Assembly: GCF_017921815.1 (NCBI RefSeq) | Contig: NZ_JAGEMM010000003.1 | Coordinates: 411,312 to 475,311 of the forward strand | DNA length: 64,000 nt | Direction of reading: 5' to 3' | DNA from: Microvirga antarctica | GTDB lineage: Bacteria > Pseudomonadota > Alphaproteobacteria > Rhizobiales > Beijerinckiaceae | Part shown: piece by piece, positions 63,556 through 64,000 of the stretch | How the letters are laid out: each line of letters starts with the position of its first letter | Position numbering within the stretch: position 1 is the stretch's first letter | Program-made: the position numbers and the translations under genes | Notes under the pieces: model-generated | What the model saw: the letters and a program-made list of their open reading frames with translations, nothing else | What the model was told of the DNA's origin: nothing | Databases searched by the model: none

Positions 63556-63708
63556 ATGAGCATCGTGAAAGACGGCGTTTACAGCAACGATCTTCGGAGC
63601 GGCTCCGCCATTGCGGGGGTCCTGTCCGGATCGAGTTCGGCTCCCGGCGCGACGGTGACGGACGACTTCGCGACCAACAGCACGGATTATACGGGTCCGA
63701 CCGACTAG
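63556..63708 (+). pseudogene. Short 50-residue reading frame, possible remnant of a secreted RTX/pre-peptidase-type protein
   Basis: ATG 63556 to TAG 63708 encodes a Ser/Thr/Asp/Gly-rich peptide. Its second half (GATVTDDFATNSTDYTG) resembles the start of repeat or pre-peptidase modules in secreted alphaproteobacterial proteins (D-D-F-A-x-N-x-x-T-x-G), but it ends abruptly. No continuation of the module is seen in other frames before 63818. It could be a truncated gene or a genuine small protein; GCAGGACGGA upstream gives a possible ribosome site. Confidence 0.35.
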
Positions 63709-63818
63709 GACTGCGACAAGCCGCTTCATCGTCCCGCCTGTGTGACGGCTCTGGGATCAGTTTGGCGAAGCGAATTGTCTCACTTTCGAGTCAGTGGCGA
63801 TACGAAGGCAGAAACTCG

Positions 63819-64000
63819 ATGAACCGTTACTCACCCCAGCCCACCCTCGGCATGGATGGAAACTTGCGTTCATCTCGGCTCCTGATGGTCTGCTACTACG
63901 ACCCTAACGGCATCCCGACGATCTATGAGAACATCGCCAACTGGCAGCAGTTCAGCCGTTACAGCATCGAGGTCCTCAACCTCTGGCCGGGGCGCAACGG
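63819..64000 (+). CDS. Probable glycosyltransferase, N-terminal part (runs off the window)
   Basis: The frame from ATG 63819 is open to the window end (about 60 residues). After a short leader, LLMVCYYDPNGIPTIYENI resembles the first strand and loop of GT-B fold glycosyltransferases, followed by a region that would name the donor-independent domain (QFSRYSIEVLNLWPGRN). The rest is outside the window, so the family is tentative. A later ATG at 63849 is a possible start. Confidence 0.55.
   Translation, partial: MNRYSPQPTLGMDGNLRSSRLLMVCYYDPNGIPTIYENIANWQQFSRYSIEVLNLWPGRN

Noticed and set aside
63490..63729. A 79-codon minus-strand frame near the right end
   Set aside because: Composition is atypical and it overlaps the more protein-like plus-strand frame at 63556-63708; no homology seen.

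Overview
The window looks like chromosomal DNA of a high-GC alphaproteobacterium of the order Hyphomicrobiales (Rhizobiales). The best single clue is the split, circularly permuted tmRNA gene (about 3421-3713, minus strand), a form typical of alphaproteobacteria. The gene content agrees: a short osmoregulated periplasmic glucan synthase, a rhizobial-type host-attachment protein, a PrkA/YeaH/SpoVR trio, an RTX protein with a long tandem-repeat body, and many ABC importers. The genus cannot be fixed from the sequence; Methylobacterium/Microvirga/Bosea-like lineages would fit. Nothing seen suggests phage, plasmid or insertion-sequence DNA.

Layout. 1-3.4 kb: the 5' part of a zinc-type dehydrogenase (minus), then an opgH/mdoH glucan glucosyltransferase overlapping an FkbM-type methyltransferase, and a small unknown protein. 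3.4-5.3 kb: ssrA and a cardiolipin synthase. 5.5-11.1 kb: a sulfur block with cysteine synthase, a sulfate ABC importer (sbp-cysT-cysW-cysA) and a divergent DecR/CyuR-like Lrp-family regulator. 11.1-16.9 kb: host-attachment protein and prkA-yeaH-spoVR. 16.9-21.9 kb: a GntR/FadR regulator, divergent from a Tau/Ssu-type importer and a fumarylacetoacetate-hydrolase-family enzyme, with two matching palindromic operators between them. 22-28.3 kb: a branched-chain-type (Liv) importer with a GMC alcohol oxidoreductase. 28.5-31.8 kb: a small membrane protein, an MFS exporter, an HlyU-like protein and a lytic transglycosylase. 31.9-40.2 kb: a LacI regulator, a palindromic operator, a sugar importer and a GH31 alpha-glycosidase. 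40.5-43.1 kb: the RTX protein with twelve 56-residue repeats. 43.1-49.9 kb: a MocR regulator divergent from an IolE-like enzyme, a ribose/fructose-type importer and a Gfo/Idh/MocA oxidoreductase. 49.9-62.2 kb: a minus-strand run of ten genes that encodes two importers plus a PuuE-like deacetylase, an aspartate-dehydrogenase-like enzyme and an amidase. It faces a LysR regulator across a perfect 10-bp inverted repeat. 63.5-64 kb: a short secreted-protein-like remnant and the start of a probable glycosyltransferase.

How the genes work together. Most of the window is nutrient-scavenging cassettes, each pairing an importer with enzymes and usually a nearby regulator. There are seven complete ABC importers: sulfate, a Tau/Ssu type, a Liv type, an alpha-glycoside type, a fructose/inositol type, an Fbp/Pot type and a ribose type. 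Several substrate-binding-protein genes are followed by stable intergenic hairpins, which probably raise their expression above that of the membrane subunits. The least familiar elements are the deacetylase/AspDH-like/amidase cassette, the opgH-FkbM coupling and the repeat protein with its unusual upstream repeats.
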